A DNA stretch of 64,000 nucleotides, from positions 496,001 through 560,000 of the forward strand of contig NZ_JABASV010000001.1 of the NCBI RefSeq assembly GCF_016107625.1, read 5' to 3'. The DNA is from Vreelandella alkaliphila. GTDB taxonomy: Bacteria > Pseudomonadota > Gammaproteobacteria > Pseudomonadales > Halomonadaceae. The translations under genes and the position numbers were made by a program. This document shows, piece by piece, positions 1 to 10,061 of the stretch (position 1 is the stretch's first letter; the number at the start of each line of letters is the position of its first letter). The notes under the pieces were generated by a model. That model saw only the letters and a list, made by a program, of their open reading frames with translations, made no database searches and was not told where the DNA came from.

Positions 1-243
1 GAAGCGCGCAAACGCTTATTGCGCGCAGTGAGCATTGATCCACGTAGCCTGCGTGGATATTTATTATTAGCCGAACTTGAAGTTTCACAGGGCAATTATG
101 GTCAAGCCTGGGAGCCGCTGCAGCGCTACTTGCAGCTGGCCGGGCAAGATCCAGTCGCGTTGGAAATGGCGATCGATATCGCCCACGCCCGTGGTGATCA
201 CGCTGCGGCTGCGAACTACCAGCGCTTATTGAATATTGACTAA
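1..243 (+). CDS. pilW: PilW/PilF type IV pilus assembly TPR lipoprotein, C-terminal end only
   Basis: This is the tail of a gene whose start lies before the window; the frame is open from base 1 and stops with TAA at 241-243. About 80 residues remain and they read as helical tetratricopeptide repeats (alternating Ala/Leu/Tyr positions, with a PxSLRGYLLLAEL helix pair). The family supports multimerisation of the PilQ secretin at the outer membrane. The call rests mainly on position: pilW/pilF directly before rodZ and ispG is a conserved gammaproteobacterial order. The remaining piece alone could not distinguish it from other TPR proteins. Confidence 0.75.
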   Translation, partial: EARKRLLRAVSIDPRSLRGYLLLAELEVSQGNYGQAWEPLQRYLQLAGQDPVALEMAIDIAHARGDHAAAANYQRLLNID

Positions 244-282
244 CGGTGCCCTGACCACCTAATTATTGAAGGATGCTCAGCT

Positions 283-1281
283 ATGAGCGATACACAATCA
301 CACGATAATGTTACGACCTCTAGCCCAACCGCAACACCTGGCGAGCTTCTCTCACGCCAACGCGAAGCACTCGGCGTACCGCTTACCGATGCCGCACGGG
401 CGCTTAATTTACGCCCAGCGGTTGTCGACGGTTTAGAACAAGATAACTACGAAGAAATCCCTGTTGCCGCTTATCGCCGAGGCTATTTACGTGCTTATGC
501 AAAATACCTGGGCATGGATGATCGTCTAGTACTTGAAGCCTACCAAGCTAACCATGGGAGTACAGAGACAGATCGTCGGGTGGCTCCAGTGTCAGTCACC
601 CGGCCACCATCCCGTATTGGCGCTTGGTTATTTAAGCTAGTCACCCTGCTAGTGATTGTTGCCTTGATTGCCGTCACGGTCATGTGGTGGCAAAGCCGTG
701 GCGGCAGCGAACCCCCCAGCATGGGAAGTAACCCTTCTGTAGAAGATGAGGGTGGTTCCATGGGTACGCCAGCCGACAATGCAACACCGACTGAACAAAC
801 GCTGGTTGCCACACCTCAGCTTCCTAGCACCGCAACGGCACAACAAACCGGCACAGCCGAGGGAGTCGATGAGGGAGCGGCTAACGCCGCAACGGCTGCC
901 ATTGAATCGGCATCTGAGCCGTCTACGTCTTCCGAAGGGGCAGAAGCTGCTGAGCTCACCTCTGCAGATACAGCTGAACAAGCGGACGCCGCCACTGACA
1001 GTGAAGACAACACAACTGAAACAGCGCCCGCAACAAACCCGAACCTGCTTGAACTTACGTTTAACGAGCAGTCGTGGACTGAAATTTTTGATGCCAATAA
1101 CCAACGGGTGTTCGTTGGTCTGCAAACGCCTGGCACCACAGCAAGTGTTGAGGGCGAACCGCCTTTTCGTTTAACTATCGGCAATGCCACCGGCGTAGAG
1201 CTGCGCTATGAAGGCGAGGCCGTTAACCTTGTCCAGCGCGCCGGTGCCAATAATGTTGCCCGCTTTACCTTGGGAGAGTGA
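283..1281 (+). CDS. rodZ: RodZ cytoskeletal/cell-shape protein
   Basis: RodZ links MreB filaments to the inner membrane and the cell-elongation machinery. The 332-residue protein shows the full family layout: an N-terminal Cro/C1-type helix-turn-helix (about residues 20-85, with [11 protein letters not shown] and the [14 protein letters not shown] helix), one membrane segment (about 116-136), a long low-complexity Ala/Thr/Glu/Ser linker (about 140-250), and a C-terminal beta domain of the DUF4115 type containing [24 protein letters not shown] at 268-273 sits well before the ATG. It lies between pilW and ispG as expected. The biased linker creates several open frames on both strands that are not genes. 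Confidence 0.93.
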   Translation: MSDTQSHDNVTTSSPTATPGELLSRQREALGVPLTDAARALNLRPAVVDGLEQDNYEEIPVAAYRRGYLRAYAKYLGMDDRLVLEAYQANHGSTETDRRVAPVSVTRPPSRIGAWLFKLVTLLVIVALIAVTVMWWQSRGGSEPPSMGSNPSVEDEGGSMGTPADNATPTEQTLVATPQLPSTATAQQTGTAEGVDEGAANAATAAIESASEPSTSSEGAEAAELTSADTAEQADAATDSEDNTTETAPATNPNLLELTFNEQSWTEIFDANNQRVFVGLQTPGTTASVEGEPPFRLTIGNATGVELRYEGEAVNLVQRAGANNVARFTLGE

Positions 1282-1289
1282 CCCGTCTT

Positions 1290-2405
1290 ATGCACGCCCC
1301 TTCTCCGATTAAACGCCGCTTCTCGCGTCAAATTCACGTTGGTAATGTGGCCGTAGGTGGTGATGCACCTATTGCCGTTCAGAGCATGACCAACACAAAT
1401 ACGCTGGACGTCGATGCCACCGTGGCACAAATTCAGCAGTTAGAAAAAGCGGGAGCCGATATTGTCCGCGTTTCGGTACCCGATATGGACGCCGCTGAAA
1501 GTTTTGGCAAAATTAAGCAGCGTGTCGATGTCCCACTGGTGGCAGACATTCATTTTGACTACAAAATTGCCCTGCGTGTCGCCGAACTAGGTGTCGACTG
1601 CTTGCGTATTAATCCAGGTAACATTGGCCGCGAAGATCGCGTACGTGCGGTTGTTAATGCTGCCCGCGATAACGGCATACCGATTCGTATTGGCGTCAAT
1701 GCCGGGTCGCTGGAAAAAAACCTACAGAAAAAGTATGGCGAGCCTACTCCCGCAGCGTTAGTGGAGTCGGCCATGCGCCATATTGATTACCTGGATCGTC
1801 TTGATTTCCAGGAATTTAAAGTCAGCGTCAAAGCCTCAGATGTGTTTATGGCGGTAGCAGCGTACCGCGACCTGGCTACCCGTATCGAGCAGCCACTCCA
1901 TCTAGGCATTACCGAAGCCGGCGGCCTGCGCTCTGGTACGGTGAAGTCATCGATTGGCCTTGGCATGCTGCTAATGGATGGCATTGGCGACACGATTCGC
2001 GTATCGCTCGCCGCCGACCCGGTAGAAGAAATTAAAGTCGGCTTTGACATGCTTAAAAGCCTGCGACTGCGGGCCAAAGGCATTAATTTTATTGCCTGCC
2101 CCAGCTGCTCACGGCAGAATTTTGATGTTATCAGCACCATGAACCAGCTAGAAGAGCGGCTTGAAGACGTCATGACCCCACTGGACGTATCGGTGATTGG
2201 TTGCGTCGTTAATGGCCCAGGTGAAGCGAAAGAAACCGATATTGGCCTAACCGGCGGCTCTCCTGCCAACTTGGTGTACATCGATGGCAAACCTGCTAGC
2301 AAGCTGCGTAATGACCACTTGGTGGATGACCTTGAAAAGCTGATCCGTGAGAAAGTACGCCAAAAACAGCAGCAAGAAGACGACATGATTGCGCGCAGCG
2401 TTTAA
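1290..2405 (+). CDS. ispG: 4-hydroxy-3-methylbut-2-en-1-yl diphosphate synthase (IspG/GcpE)
   Basis: IspG makes HMBPP in the MEP isoprenoid pathway using a [4Fe-4S] cluster. I chose ATG at 1290 rather than the in-frame GTG at 1278, which overlaps the rodZ stop. From 1290 the N-terminus ([10 protein letters not shown]) matches the E. coli form, and the cluster ligands fall at C270, C273, C305 and E312, the E. coli numbering. GGGAG at 1272-1276 can serve as ribosome-binding site. Other signatures are [17 protein letters not shown] and [12 protein letters not shown]. The protein has 371 residues and runs nearly without gap from rodZ, so they are likely co-transcribed. Confidence 0.97.
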   Translation: MHAPSPIKRRFSRQIHVGNVAVGGDAPIAVQSMTNTNTLDVDATVAQIQQLEKAGADIVRVSVPDMDAAESFGKIKQRVDVPLVADIHFDYKIALRVAELGVDCLRINPGNIGREDRVRAVVNAARDNGIPIRIGVNAGSLEKNLQKKYGEPTPAALVESAMRHIDYLDRLDFQEFKVSVKASDVFMAVAAYRDLATRIEQPLHLGITEAGGLRSGTVKSSIGLGMLLMDGIGDTIRVSLAADPVEEIKVGFDMLKSLRLRAKGINFIACPSCSRQNFDVISTMNQLEERLEDVMTPLDVSVIGCVVNGPGEAKETDIGLTGGSPANLVYIDGKPASKLRNDHLVDDLEKLIREKVRQKQQQEDDMIARSV

Positions 2406-2491
2406 AAAAGCCGAGCAAGTGATACCCAACCTGGAGGCGGGCATAACCTTTTCCCCGTCCCCAGCGTTGTCTCCCATACAAGGAGTTTTCA

Positions 2492-3787
2492 TTGAGCAAG
2501 TCCGCCGCAAAAAAAATTCAAGCTATCCGTGGTATGAATGATTTATTGCCCAGCGAAAGCCCCCGCTGGCAATTTTTTGAAGCCAAGGTGCGTCAGTTGA
2601 TGCATCGCTATGGCTTTGATGAAATCCGTACGCCCATTGTTGAACAAACGGCGCTATTTGCTCGCTCTATTGGTGAAGTCACCGATATTGTCGAAAAAGA
2701 GATGTACACGTTCGACGACCGCAACGGCGACAGCCTGACGCTGCGGCCCGAAGGTACAGCTAGCTGTGTACGGGCAGCGATGGAACATGGCTTGCTGCAT
2801 AACCAAACGCAACGGTTGTGGTATCAGGGCCCGATGTTCCGCCACGAGCGTCCGCAAAAAGGCCGCTATCGTCAATTTCATCAGGTAGGCGTAGAAACGT
2901 ACGGCTTTGATGGACCGGATATCGATGCGGAAGTCATTCTGCTTTCAGCGCGTCTATGGCAAGAGCTAGGCTTACTGGAGCATGTGACGCTAGAGCTTAA
3001 CTCTCTAGGCTCCACAGAGGCGCGCGCGGCCTATCGCGATAAACTCGTCGCTTATTTTGATCAGCATCACGACGTCCTTGATGATGACTCTAAGCGTCGC
3101 CTCACCAGCAACCCACTGCGCATTTTGGATTCCAAGAATCCAGCGATGGCGGAAATGCTCAACGGTGCGCCGCAGTTGATGGATCATTTGGACGATGAGT
3201 CGCGGACACATTTTGAACAACTCAAAGCAATGCTGGATGCAGCAGGCATCGACTACGTTGTTAACCCGCGCTTGGTACGCGGTCTTGATTACTACTGCCG
3301 TACGGTATTTGAGTGGACGACCACGGCCCTAGGCAGCCAAGGCACGGTATGTGCAGGCGGCCGCTACGATGGCCTGGTCGAACAACTAGGCGGAAAGCCC
3401 ACGCCAGCCGTTGGTTTTGCCATGGGTATCGAGCGCTTAATATTGCTGCTGGAAACATTAGACCTGATTCCAGAAGAAGCGCTAGGTGGCTGCGATGTGT
3501 ATCTGCTCCCCATGGATGACAACGCTACTATTGTCGCCCTCACCCTGGCTGAAAAACTACGTAGTGAGCTGCCAACCCTTAGGCTGCAGTTGCACTGTGG
3601 TGGCGGTAGTTTTAAAAGCCGTATGAAAAAAGCGGACAAAAGCAACGCACCTGTTGCAGTCTTATTGGGCGAAGATGAGCTAGCAGAGCAAGCCGTAACG
3701 CTTAAGTTCCTGCGTGATGATCGCGAGCAGTTGCGTGTGTCTCAGGCTGAGCTCACCGCGACACTGCAAAACCTAGTGCCCCACTAA
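2492..3787 (+). CDS. hisS: Histidyl-tRNA synthetase
   Basis: This class II synthetase charges tRNA-His. All signatures are present: IRGMNDLLP near the N-terminus, LRPEGT (84-89), motif 2 FRHERP (116-121), the histidine-specific LVRGLDYY (261-268) and AGGRYDGL (288-295), and motif 3 GFAMGIERL (308-316). The anticodon-binding domain follows. The start is TTG at 2492, with AAGGAG at 2479-2484; the next ATG (2534) would cut into the conserved RGMND segment. The 431 residues are normal for the family. It follows ispG after an 86-base gap, the usual order. Confidence 0.97.
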   Translation: MSKSAAKKIQAIRGMNDLLPSESPRWQFFEAKVRQLMHRYGFDEIRTPIVEQTALFARSIGEVTDIVEKEMYTFDDRNGDSLTLRPEGTASCVRAAMEHGLLHNQTQRLWYQGPMFRHERPQKGRYRQFHQVGVETYGFDGPDIDAEVILLSARLWQELGLLEHVTLELNSLGSTEARAAYRDKLVAYFDQHHDVLDDDSKRRLTSNPLRILDSKNPAMAEMLNGAPQLMDHLDDESRTHFEQLKAMLDAAGIDYVVNPRLVRGLDYYCRTVFEWTTTALGSQGTVCAGGRYDGLVEQLGGKPTPAVGFAMGIERLILLLETLDLIPEEALGGCDVYLLPMDDNATIVALTLAEKLRSELPTLRLQLHCGGGSFKSRMKKADKSNAPVAVLLGEDELAEQAVTLKFLRDDREQLRVSQAELTATLQNLVPH

Positions 3788-3864
3788 CCTTACTGCCTAC
3801 TCTATTGGCAGACGAACACTCGCCAGCCGCCCTTGCGGCTGAGCTAAAGAACAGGAGGCCGCCC

Positions 3865-4524
3865 GTGGCGGAGCTGAGAAGCGAAGAAGAACAGCTAGAG
3901 GTAATTAAACGCTGGTGGAAAGAGAACGGAACCTCTCTCATAGCAGGGGCTGTTCTTGCTGCGGCGGGTGTGTTTGGCTGGAATGCATGGCAAAACTATC
4001 AAGAAGGCCAAGCAGAAGCCGCCTCCGTGCGATATCAGCAACTCGTCAACATGACCGCTGGTAACACTTTGGCAGATGATCAGTTAGCCAATGCCCGTGA
4101 GCTCATTGATGAAATCACCAGTGACCATGGCAACACCCTCTTCGCAGAGTTAGCACAGTTGCTGGAAGCACGTTTAGCCGTTCAACAGGGTGACCTTGAT
4201 GCAGCAAAAAGTGCGCTTGAGAACGTGGCTAGCAACTCCTCTCGCCGCTATGTGCAAAGTCTTGCATGGCTGAGATTAGCGCGCATTGAGATTGCAAACA
4301 ACAATCCACAAGCAGCCCTGAGTTTGTTAGATGAGTCGATTACCGATGCTCTGGCAGCTCAACAGGCCAACGTGCGAGGCGACGCTTACGCTGCGCTAGA
4401 CCAAACAGAACAAGCGCGAGACGCTTGGCAAACTGCGCTAGAACTGGCTCAAACCCAGAATCAGCCGCTTTACGGCGTACAGTTCAAGCTTGACGATCTC
4501 GGCGTCGAAGAGGTGACACAATGA
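3865..4524 (+). CDS. yfgM: YfgM-family TPR inner-membrane protein (ancillary SecYEG translocon subunit)
   Basis: YfgM is an inner-membrane protein with a periplasmic TPR domain that works with PpiD at the Sec translocon. The frame is open from 3805, but the best start is GTG at 3865, preceded by a perfect AGGAGG (3853-3858) at six bases. It then begins MAELRSEEEQ and gives 219 residues. Residues about 23-42 form one membrane segment, followed by helical repeats. Between hisS and bamB is the classic yfgM place. Its stop overlaps the bamB start (ATGA), which suggests translational coupling. Confidence 0.9.
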   Translation: MAELRSEEEQLEVIKRWWKENGTSLIAGAVLAAAGVFGWNAWQNYQEGQAEAASVRYQQLVNMTAGNTLADDQLANARELIDEITSDHGNTLFAELAQLLEARLAVQQGDLDAAKSALENVASNSSRRYVQSLAWLRLARIEIANNNPQAALSLLDESITDALAAQQANVRGDAYAALDQTEQARDAWQTALELAQTQNQPLYGVQFKLDDLGVEEVTQ

Positions 4525-5705
4525 TCATGACCAGTCTTCCCAAATCGCTATTTTCAAAGCCGTCTGTGCGCATTACCGTCGGAGCCGTGGCACTCGCCTT
4601 GCTAGCAGGCTGTGCCAGTAAAGGCGAACCGGCTTACACGCCTAAAGAGCTGCGTAGTTTTACAGAAACCTCTACGCTTGATGGCGTATGGAGCAGGAAC
4701 GTAGGCGACGGCCTTGGTCGTGCCCGCTACCCCATTGCTCCGGCTCGCGAAGGTGACACCGTATTTGCTGCGGATGCCAATGGATTGGTCGCCGCCTTTA
4801 ACGCCAATAACGGCAATCGCGAGTGGGAAATCGAGCTGGATACGCCTATTTCAAGCGCGCTTAACGCTATTGCAGGTCAGGTTTATTTAGGCACTCGTAA
4901 CGGAGAAGTTATTTCCCTGGATCAGCGCGACGGTAGTGTCAATTGGCGCTCACGGGTTTCCAGTGAAGTGCTGGCAGCACCTCAAGCGAATCAACAGCTA
5001 CTACTTGTGCAGAGCGTTGACGGCCAAATCACCGCACTCGACCGCGTCACTGGCGAGGAGCGTTGGGTATATGCCAGTTCACAACCTTCGCTCACCCTTC
5101 GTGGTACCGGCACGCCAATGGTCATTGATCCTGTAAGCTTTGTTGGCTTTGCTAACGGACGACTAGCAACATTAGACAACCGCAATGGTCAACCACTGTG
5201 GGAGTTACAAATTGCTACTCCCCGCGGACGTAGCGACGTCGACAGGTTGGTTGATCTTGCCGGTCAGCCGGTAGTAACTCCTGATGGCCGACTTTTCGTT
5301 ACTAGCTATAACGGTAGCGTCGTAGCGTTGGAAGCAACCCGCGGTGGCGTTCTATGGGAAAGCAACTTATCTAGCCGCCATACCCCTATTTTGGTAGGTA
5401 ACATTCTGCTAGTGGTCACTGATGATAGCCACGTCGTTGGCCTGAATGCCGACAACGGACAGGAATTGTGGCGTAACGATGACTTGGAAGACCGCCGGTT
5501 AACAGCACCTGCGTTTGCAGATGGCCGCGTGGTCGTCGGTGACTTCGAAGGCTACGTTCATCTACTTGATGCCCGCGAAGGCACGTTAGTAGGCCGTACG
5601 CGCGTGCACAAATCTGGCATCAGCGTGCGTCCTGCCACTGAAGGCAGCACCATTCATGTCCAGGCCAATAATGGTCGCCTGGAAACCCTGGAAGTAACTC
5701 CATGA
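4521..5705 (+). CDS. bamB: Outer-membrane assembly lipoprotein BamB
   Basis: BamB is the beta-propeller lipoprotein of the BAM complex, which folds outer-membrane proteins. The N-terminus is a lipoprotein signal with lipobox LLAGC, the lipidated cysteine being C31 from this start. The body has repeated PQQ-like propeller blades (motifs such as GxVxALDxxxGxxxW) through to the C-terminus. The 394 residues are typical. ATG at 4521 overlaps the yfgM stop; a second ATG at 4527 is an alternative that changes nothing important. The stop overlaps the der start, again as ATGA. Confidence 0.95.
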   Translation: MIMTSLPKSLFSKPSVRITVGAVALALLAGCASKGEPAYTPKELRSFTETSTLDGVWSRNVGDGLGRARYPIAPAREGDTVFAADANGLVAAFNANNGNREWEIELDTPISSALNAIAGQVYLGTRNGEVISLDQRDGSVNWRSRVSSEVLAAPQANQQLLLVQSVDGQITALDRVTGEERWVYASSQPSLTLRGTGTPMVIDPVSFVGFANGRLATLDNRNGQPLWELQIATPRGRSDVDRLVDLAGQPVVTPDGRLFVTSYNGSVVALEATRGGVLWESNLSSRHTPILVGNILLVVTDDSHVVGLNADNGQELWRNDDLEDRRLTAPAFADGRVVVGDFEGYVHLLDAREGTLVGRTRVHKSGISVRPATEGSTIHVQANNGRLETLEVTP

Positions 5706-7105
5706 CACCCGTCATTGCTTTAGTCGGTCGGCCCAATGTGGGCAAATCGACGTTGTTTAACCGCCTAACCCGCTCACGCGATGCGCTCGTAGCGGACTTT
5801 CCTGGCCTTACCCGAGACCGTAAATACGGGAACGGAATGCTAGGCGGCAAAGCGTATACGGTGATTGATACCGGCGGCATCAGCGGTGACGAAGAAGGGA
5901 TTGATGCGGCAATGGCCGAGCAGTCCCTGGCCGCCATTGATGAAGCCGATATTGTACTGTTTCTAGTAGACGCGCGCGCAGGGCTTAACGTGGCTGATGA
6001 AGCCATTGCGAACCATCTGCGCGTTAATCAGAAAAAAACCTGGCTAGTGGTCAACAAAACCGATGGTTTGGAAGAGCATTCGGCCATGGCCGACTTCTGG
6101 ACCTTAGGTCTTGGCGACCCATGGCCGATTGCTGCCGCCCATGGCCGCAATGTCTCACTGCTCATTGACACAGTGCTGGAGCCGTTTCCCGAGCGCGATC
6201 CCAGCATTCCTGGGGATACCGGCACCAAAGGCATTCGTATCGGTGTTATTGGCCGTCCCAACGTGGGCAAATCCACATTGGTTAATCGGCTGTTGGGCGA
6301 AGAGCGCGTTGTTGTATTCGATGAGGCGGGCACTACCCGCGATGCGATTGAAATTCCGTTCGAGCGTCGTGGTAAGCCCTACGTATTGGTTGATACTGCG
6401 GGTATTCGGCGGCGTAAGAACGTTCGCGAGATTGCTGAAAAGTTTTCTATTATCAAAACCCTGGATGCTATCAAAGAGTGTCACGTCGCCGTGATGGTAC
6501 TCGATGCACGCAGCGGTTTAGTTGAGCAAGATCTCCACCTGCTAGATTACGTGCTAACCACTGGCCGCGCGTTAGTACTGGCCATCAATAAGTGGGACGG
6601 ACTGGAAAGCGAAGCGAAAGAGAAAATGCGCGCAGAAATTAAGCGCCGCCTGGGCTTTGCTGAGTATGCCGAGATGCATTTTATCTCCGCCCTACACGGC
6701 ACCGCTGTGGGTGATCTTTATCCTTCGATCGAACGAGCTTTCAATGCCGCGAACGCTCACTGGTCGACCAACCGATTGACCACGCTGCTTCAAGATGCGG
6801 TCAGCCAGCACCCGCCGCCCATGGTTAACGGCCGGCGTATCAAACTGCGCATGGCACACCAAGGTGGTAGCAACCCACCTATCATCGTAGTGCATGGCAA
6901 TCAGACTGAATCACTGCCGGAAGCCTATCGCCGCTATCTAACCAACACCTTCCGCAAAGTGTTGAAGGTTCGCGGTACGCCAATGCGCTTTGAGTTCCGT
7001 TCGGGTAGCAATCCGTTTGACCACATGGCAGGGGCAAGCGATAAAGAGAAAGCCAAAAAACGCGAGCTCAACCGTACTAAAGAAGCACGTAAAAGCCGCC
7101 GCTAA
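5702..7105 (+). CDS. der: Ribosome assembly GTPase Der (EngA)
   Basis: Der is an essential GTPase with two G domains in tandem that acts in 50S subunit assembly. G domain 1 has GRPNVGKS (9-16), DTGG (56-59) and NKTD (118-121). G domain 2 has GRPNVGKS (184-191) and NKWD. A KH-like C-terminal domain follows, ending in a basic tail rich in Lys and Arg. The 467 residues fit the family. The start overlaps the bamB stop, and a strong terminator follows the gene, so der appears to close the transcription unit. Confidence 0.97.
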   Translation: MTPVIALVGRPNVGKSTLFNRLTRSRDALVADFPGLTRDRKYGNGMLGGKAYTVIDTGGISGDEEGIDAAMAEQSLAAIDEADIVLFLVDARAGLNVADEAIANHLRVNQKKTWLVVNKTDGLEEHSAMADFWTLGLGDPWPIAAAHGRNVSLLIDTVLEPFPERDPSIPGDTGTKGIRIGVIGRPNVGKSTLVNRLLGEERVVVFDEAGTTRDAIEIPFERRGKPYVLVDTAGIRRRKNVREIAEKFSIIKTLDAIKECHVAVMVLDARSGLVEQDLHLLDYVLTTGRALVLAINKWDGLESEAKEKMRAEIKRRLGFAEYAEMHFISALHGTAVGDLYPSIERAFNAANAHWSTNRLTTLLQDAVSQHPPPMVNGRRIKLRMAHQGGSNPPIIVVHGNQTESLPEAYRRYLTNTFRKVLKVRGTPMRFEFRSGSNPFDHMAGASDKEKAKKRELNRTKEARKSRR

Positions 7106-7125
7106 TGCTAGCTCATTAATCTACC

Positions 7126-7158
7126 AAACGCCTGCTGACCCTCATCAGCAGGCGTTTT
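7126..7158 (+). terminator. Rho-independent terminator after der
   Basis: An 11-bp perfect stem, ACGCCTGCTGA with TCAGCAGGCGT, encloses the six-base loop CCCTCA and runs into TTTT. Two more A-T pairs extend the base of the stem. It lies 20 bases after the der stop and ends the rodZ-der transcription unit. Confidence 0.9.
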
Positions 7159-7190
7159 GGTTGATGGCCCCCATTATCGAGTAAATCTGC

Positions 7191-7219
7191 TTGACAGCTA
7201 CCCGCACGAGCCCTCAAAT
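7191..7219 (+). promoter_or_regulatory. Candidate sigma-70 promoter for the 7.3-kb lipoprotein gene
   Basis: A perfect -35 hexamer TTGACA (7191-7196) is followed after 17 bases by TCAAAT (7214-7219), four of six to the -10 consensus. It lies between the der terminator and the next gene, where a new promoter is needed. Confidence 0.5.
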
Positions 7220-7293
7220 AGCCGCGTTTTTCGGCAATCGCCACTCTGACATTTTGCACCTCTGAACCTTTGCCCTTCTTAGGAGGGATATTA

Positions 7294-7908
7294 ATGCACT
7301 ACGCAATTAAACGCGGGCGCGGTTTGCTCTTGCTGCTGATGACAAGCTTGCTAGCAGGTTGCCTTGCCCTGCCCCAAACAGGCTTATTTGCCTTTCGCTT
7401 GGCGGTAACATCGCTGGGCATTGAAGAGGTGCGTATTGGCCCTTATAACGTGCAAGCAGGGCTTGATACTAGCGACCTGACAAGTTTGCTTGCGTCTAGT
7501 CTTGGCGCTGGCAGCTTGCCCGTTCAGGCCACCTTAGCGATGGGCCTTGGTTTACCTACCGGTATGCCCGCTGTTGAGATGTCAGGTTTCCGTTGGATGC
7601 TCGATATGCCGGGAGTCGATCCAGTGCAAGGCCAATATCAAGAGGATGTAACGCTAACATCAGGGGAAGACTCAACGTTACGTCTACCGGTAGCGTTTGA
7701 CATCCTGACTACCGACACTCAGCGTATGATGCCAATGCTAGAACTCGCCAGTCAGTTAGCCACCCAGGGCTCACTACCGCCTGGCAGTGAGCTTGCTATC
7801 ACGCCAGGAGACCTGCGTGGACTGGGTATGACATTACCTGCAGGGCTTTTAACGCCGACCATTCGCCTGAACGTAGGCGCCGACGGCCAGTTAACGCCTG
7901 TGCGTTAA
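7294..7908 (+). CDS. Lipoprotein of unknown function
   Basis: I do not recognise the family. The 204-residue product starts at ATG 7294 behind an excellent AGGAGG (7281-7286). It has a basic N-terminus, a leucine-rich hydrophobic core and lipobox SLLAGC with C23 as the lipidation site. The mature part is rich in Leu, Gly, Thr and Met, with no further membrane segment and no obvious catalytic motif, and looks largely beta-structured. Its 3' end overlaps the convergent ATPase gene by four bases. It is likely a periplasmic-facing lipoprotein. Confidence 0.75.
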   Translation: MHYAIKRGRGLLLLLMTSLLAGCLALPQTGLFAFRLAVTSLGIEEVRIGPYNVQAGLDTSDLTSLLASSLGAGSLPVQATLAMGLGLPTGMPAVEMSGFRWMLDMPGVDPVQGQYQEDVTLTSGEDSTLRLPVAFDILTTDTQRMMPMLELASQLATQGSLPPGSELAITPGDLRGLGMTLPAGLLTPTIRLNVGADGQLTPVR

Positions 7909-8783
7909 GCCTGACGACTTCCTTCATGAAGCCGTTTGCGGCCCACCCACTGGGCTGCAAACTGCCAAGCCGTTCGGCCACTGCGCCCTCCTCTTAGCGT
8001 TGCAAAGCGAACCGCTTCTGCCCGTGCGGCATCACTCCAATCCTGCTTATCACCTATACGAGCTACCCAATGCTCACAGACCTCTAAGTAAGTCGCTTGG
8101 CTGAAAGGATGGAAACCTAACCATAAGCCGAAGCGATCCGACAATGAGATCTTTTCCTCAACAGCGTCACCGTGATGCAGCTCTTCACCCACAAGACGCG
8201 TACCGCTATTATCGTCCATGGATTCCGGCAGTAAATGGCGGCGGTTAGAAGTGGCATACAACAAGACGTTTTCCGGCGGCCCCGTTAAGGCGCCGTCTAA
8301 GACGCTTTTTAACGCCTTGTAAGCATCATCATTACCTTCAAACGAAAGATCGTCGCAATACACCACGAAACGATGCGGCGTATCGCGCAGCTGTTCTACC
8401 AATATCGGCAGACTACCTAAATCGTGGCGATCCACTTGAATCAAGCGCAGCCCATCATTCGCCAACGAGTTAAGCAGCGCACGAATCACCGATGATTTCC
8501 CGCTGCCACGTGATCCCCATAGCAAACCATGGTTGGCGGGTAGCCCCTGCAAAAATGCACGGGTGTTATCAACTAAGGCTAATTTTTGACGCTCGATACC
8601 TAACAGGTCATCCAGTGTCATCGTGTCGCGTGGTGGCACGGGAACTAAGCGACCACCTAACGGGTGGCGCTGCCAAATAGCCGCCACATGCTTGTCCCAA
8701 TCCACCTGGATCGGTGCAGGCGGCAACCAATGTTCTACGTGGTCCAGCAACCGCGTTAAGCGTTGGCTCAATTCAGCATCCAT
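7905..8783 (-). CDS. DUF815-family P-loop ATPase
   Basis: This 292-residue AAA-like ATPase belongs to the DUF815 family, whose function is not established. It shows Walker A GSRGSGKSS (about residues 90-98), Walker B VVYCDDLSFE, and YATSNRRHLLPE in the sensor-1 region. It also carries LDDLLGIERQK before the P-loop, a family hallmark. Homologues stand alone near housekeeping genes in many proteobacteria. It is transcribed divergently from the M48 protease gene across about 100 bases, and convergently with the preceding lipoprotein gene. Confidence 0.85.
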   Translation of the reverse strand: MDAELSQRLTRLLDHVEHWLPPAPIQVDWDKHVAAIWQRHPLGGRLVPVPPRDTMTLDDLLGIERQKLALVDNTRAFLQGLPANHGLLWGSRGSGKSSVIRALLNSLANDGLRLIQVDRHDLGSLPILVEQLRDTPHRFVVYCDDLSFEGNDDAYKALKSVLDGALTGPPENVLLYATSNRRHLLPESMDDNSGTRLVGEELHHGDAVEEKISLSDRFGLWLGFHPFSQATYLEVCEHWVARIGDKQDWSDAARAEAVRFATLRGGRSGRTAWQFAAQWVGRKRLHEGSRQA

Positions 8784-8820
8784 GATTGTCCTCAGAGTGC
8801 GTTATGATATGAGTTGATTT

Positions 8821-8835
8821 ACCACTGACAGTGGT
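8821..8835. promoter_or_regulatory. 15-bp palindrome between divergent genes
   Basis: ACCACTG and CAGTGGT flank a single central A, giving perfect seven-base arms. It sits in the short gap between the DUF815 ATPase (minus) and the M48 protease (plus), where a shared operator could act on both promoters. No regulator is recognised for it. Confidence 0.35.
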
Positions 8836-8880
8836 TATCTTGTGTGCAAAGATCCCTACTCGTCTATAAGGAAACCGCTT

Positions 8881-9684
8881 ATGCGCTGGCTTCGCCCCCT
8901 GGCTGTTGCTGCACTGTGTGCTTCTGTCGCAGCATGCTCCACGTCACCTACCGGCCGCTCTCAGTTGCTGCTGCTTTCAGATGATCAGCTTAATCAAATG
9001 GGCCAGCAAGCCTTTGCGCAGTATCAACAAGATATTCCCACCGCAGGTCAGGCAAGCCACCGCTATGTACAGTGCATCGCGGATGCCATTGTAGAAGTAT
9101 TGCCAGCCGAACAGCGTAATCTTGATTGGCAAATCCGTGTCTTTGAATCTGAACAGCCCAACGCCTTTGCTCTGCCCGGTGGCTACATGGGTGTAAATAC
9201 GGGCATGCTTGATATCGCCACCAATCAAAACCAGCTTGCCTCGGTTGTCGGCCACGAAATTGGCCACGTCATTGCGAATCATGCCAACGAACGCGCCTCA
9301 ACAAAAAGCGCAACGTCACTTGGTTTATCGGTACTTGCCAGCACCTCCGGCATGCAAACCCCGGGTGGCCAACAACTGATGGGGGTACTGGGGATGGGAG
9401 CGGAATACGGTATTGCGTTGCCGTTCTCCCGTAGTCATGAAAGTGAAGCCGATGTTATCGGCCTTCAGTTAATGGCCCAGGCAGGTTTTGACCCACGGGA
9501 AAGCGTTACCGTTTGGGAAAATATGCAGGCGGCCTCCGGCGGTGGCGCCCCACCCGCCTGGATGTCGACGCACCCAAGTGAAGGCCAGCGTATCGAAGGG
9601 CTTCAAGCCAGCATGAATAACGCCATAGCAAGCTACGAACAGGCGCGTAATAGCGGCCGCACTCCCAACTGCCCACGCCCCTAG
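8881..9684 (+). CDS. M48-family zinc metalloprotease lipoprotein (LoiP/BepA-like)
   Basis: A periplasmic M48 protease, probably anchored by lipid. From ATG 8881 (AAGGAA just upstream) the protein has 267 residues. The lipobox VAAC places lipidation at C19. The zinc motif HEIGH is at 125-129, and the third ligand lies in HESEAD (about E189). LPGGYMGVNTG before the active site and MSTHPS near the end are M48 hallmarks. Relatives such as LoiP and BepA take part in outer-membrane quality control. It lacks the TPR tail of BepA, so it is closer to LoiP or YggG. Confidence 0.88.
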   Translation: MRWLRPLAVAALCASVAACSTSPTGRSQLLLLSDDQLNQMGQQAFAQYQQDIPTAGQASHRYVQCIADAIVEVLPAEQRNLDWQIRVFESEQPNAFALPGGYMGVNTGMLDIATNQNQLASVVGHEIGHVIANHANERASTKSATSLGLSVLASTSGMQTPGGQQLMGVLGMGAEYGIALPFSRSHESEADVIGLQLMAQAGFDPRESVTVWENMQAASGGGAPPAWMSTHPSEGQRIEGLQASMNNAIASYEQARNSGRTPNCPRP

Positions 9685-9706
9685 GCACCTTAATATTGAG
9701 GTTTGA

Positions 9707-9964
9707 ATGATTCGACTTGGTTTATTGCTGCTTGTCTTGCCGATTTTAGTGTTGCTCGGCGTCTATTTCTGGGAGCTTGGTGACGTACGCGCTTGCCAGC
9801 TCGACGGGGGGCATTGGGACTACCTGACAAATGCGTGCCGTGACACGCCGCAGCCCTTTGTATCGTGGCTTGAGCGCTCACCGCTGCTAGTCAACGGTGG
9901 CATGCTGGTCTCTGTGGTTGGTCTCGTTATGTGCATGATTGGCTTTTACACCAAATCTCGCTAA
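9707..9964 (+). CDS. Small two-helix membrane protein of unknown function
   Basis: An 85-residue product with a hydrophobic N-terminal helix (about residues 3-22) and a second near the C-terminus (about 60-80). Between them is a hydrophilic loop with two cysteines (ACQLDGGHWDYLTNACRD) that could form a disulfide if periplasmic. It starts 22 bases after the M48 gene and is followed by a terminator, so the two probably form one transcript. I do not recognise the family. Confidence 0.65.
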   Translation: MIRLGLLLLVLPILVLLGVYFWELGDVRACQLDGGHWDYLTNACRDTPQPFVSWLERSPLLVNGGMLVSVVGLVMCMIGFYTKSR

Positions 9965-9994
9965 ACACGAGAGAACACAACCAGCATTAACCGA

Positions 9995-10021
9995 AAAAGG
10001 CAGCCGCAAGGGCTGCCTTTT
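9995..10021. terminator. Terminator between the small membrane protein gene and aroE
   Basis: AAAAGGCAGCC and GGCTGCCTTTT form an 11-bp perfect stem around a five-base loop. It has A-rich and T-rich flanks on the two sides, so it can work in both directions between these convergent genes. Confidence 0.85.
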
Positions 10022-10061
10022 GCTGTCTTATCTTCAGAGCGTATGGAAACGCTCGCTATCG

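Noticed and set aside
540-1190. Several open frames on both strands across the rodZ linker
   Set aside because: They are products of the biased Ala/Thr/Glu/Ser codons in the rodZ linker. The overlapping rodZ frame has clear family domains at both ends.
1787-2386. A 199-residue open frame on the minus strand inside ispG
   Set aside because: It lies opposite a highly conserved gene, is serine-rich in the way antisense frames are, and has no ribosome-binding site or known motif.
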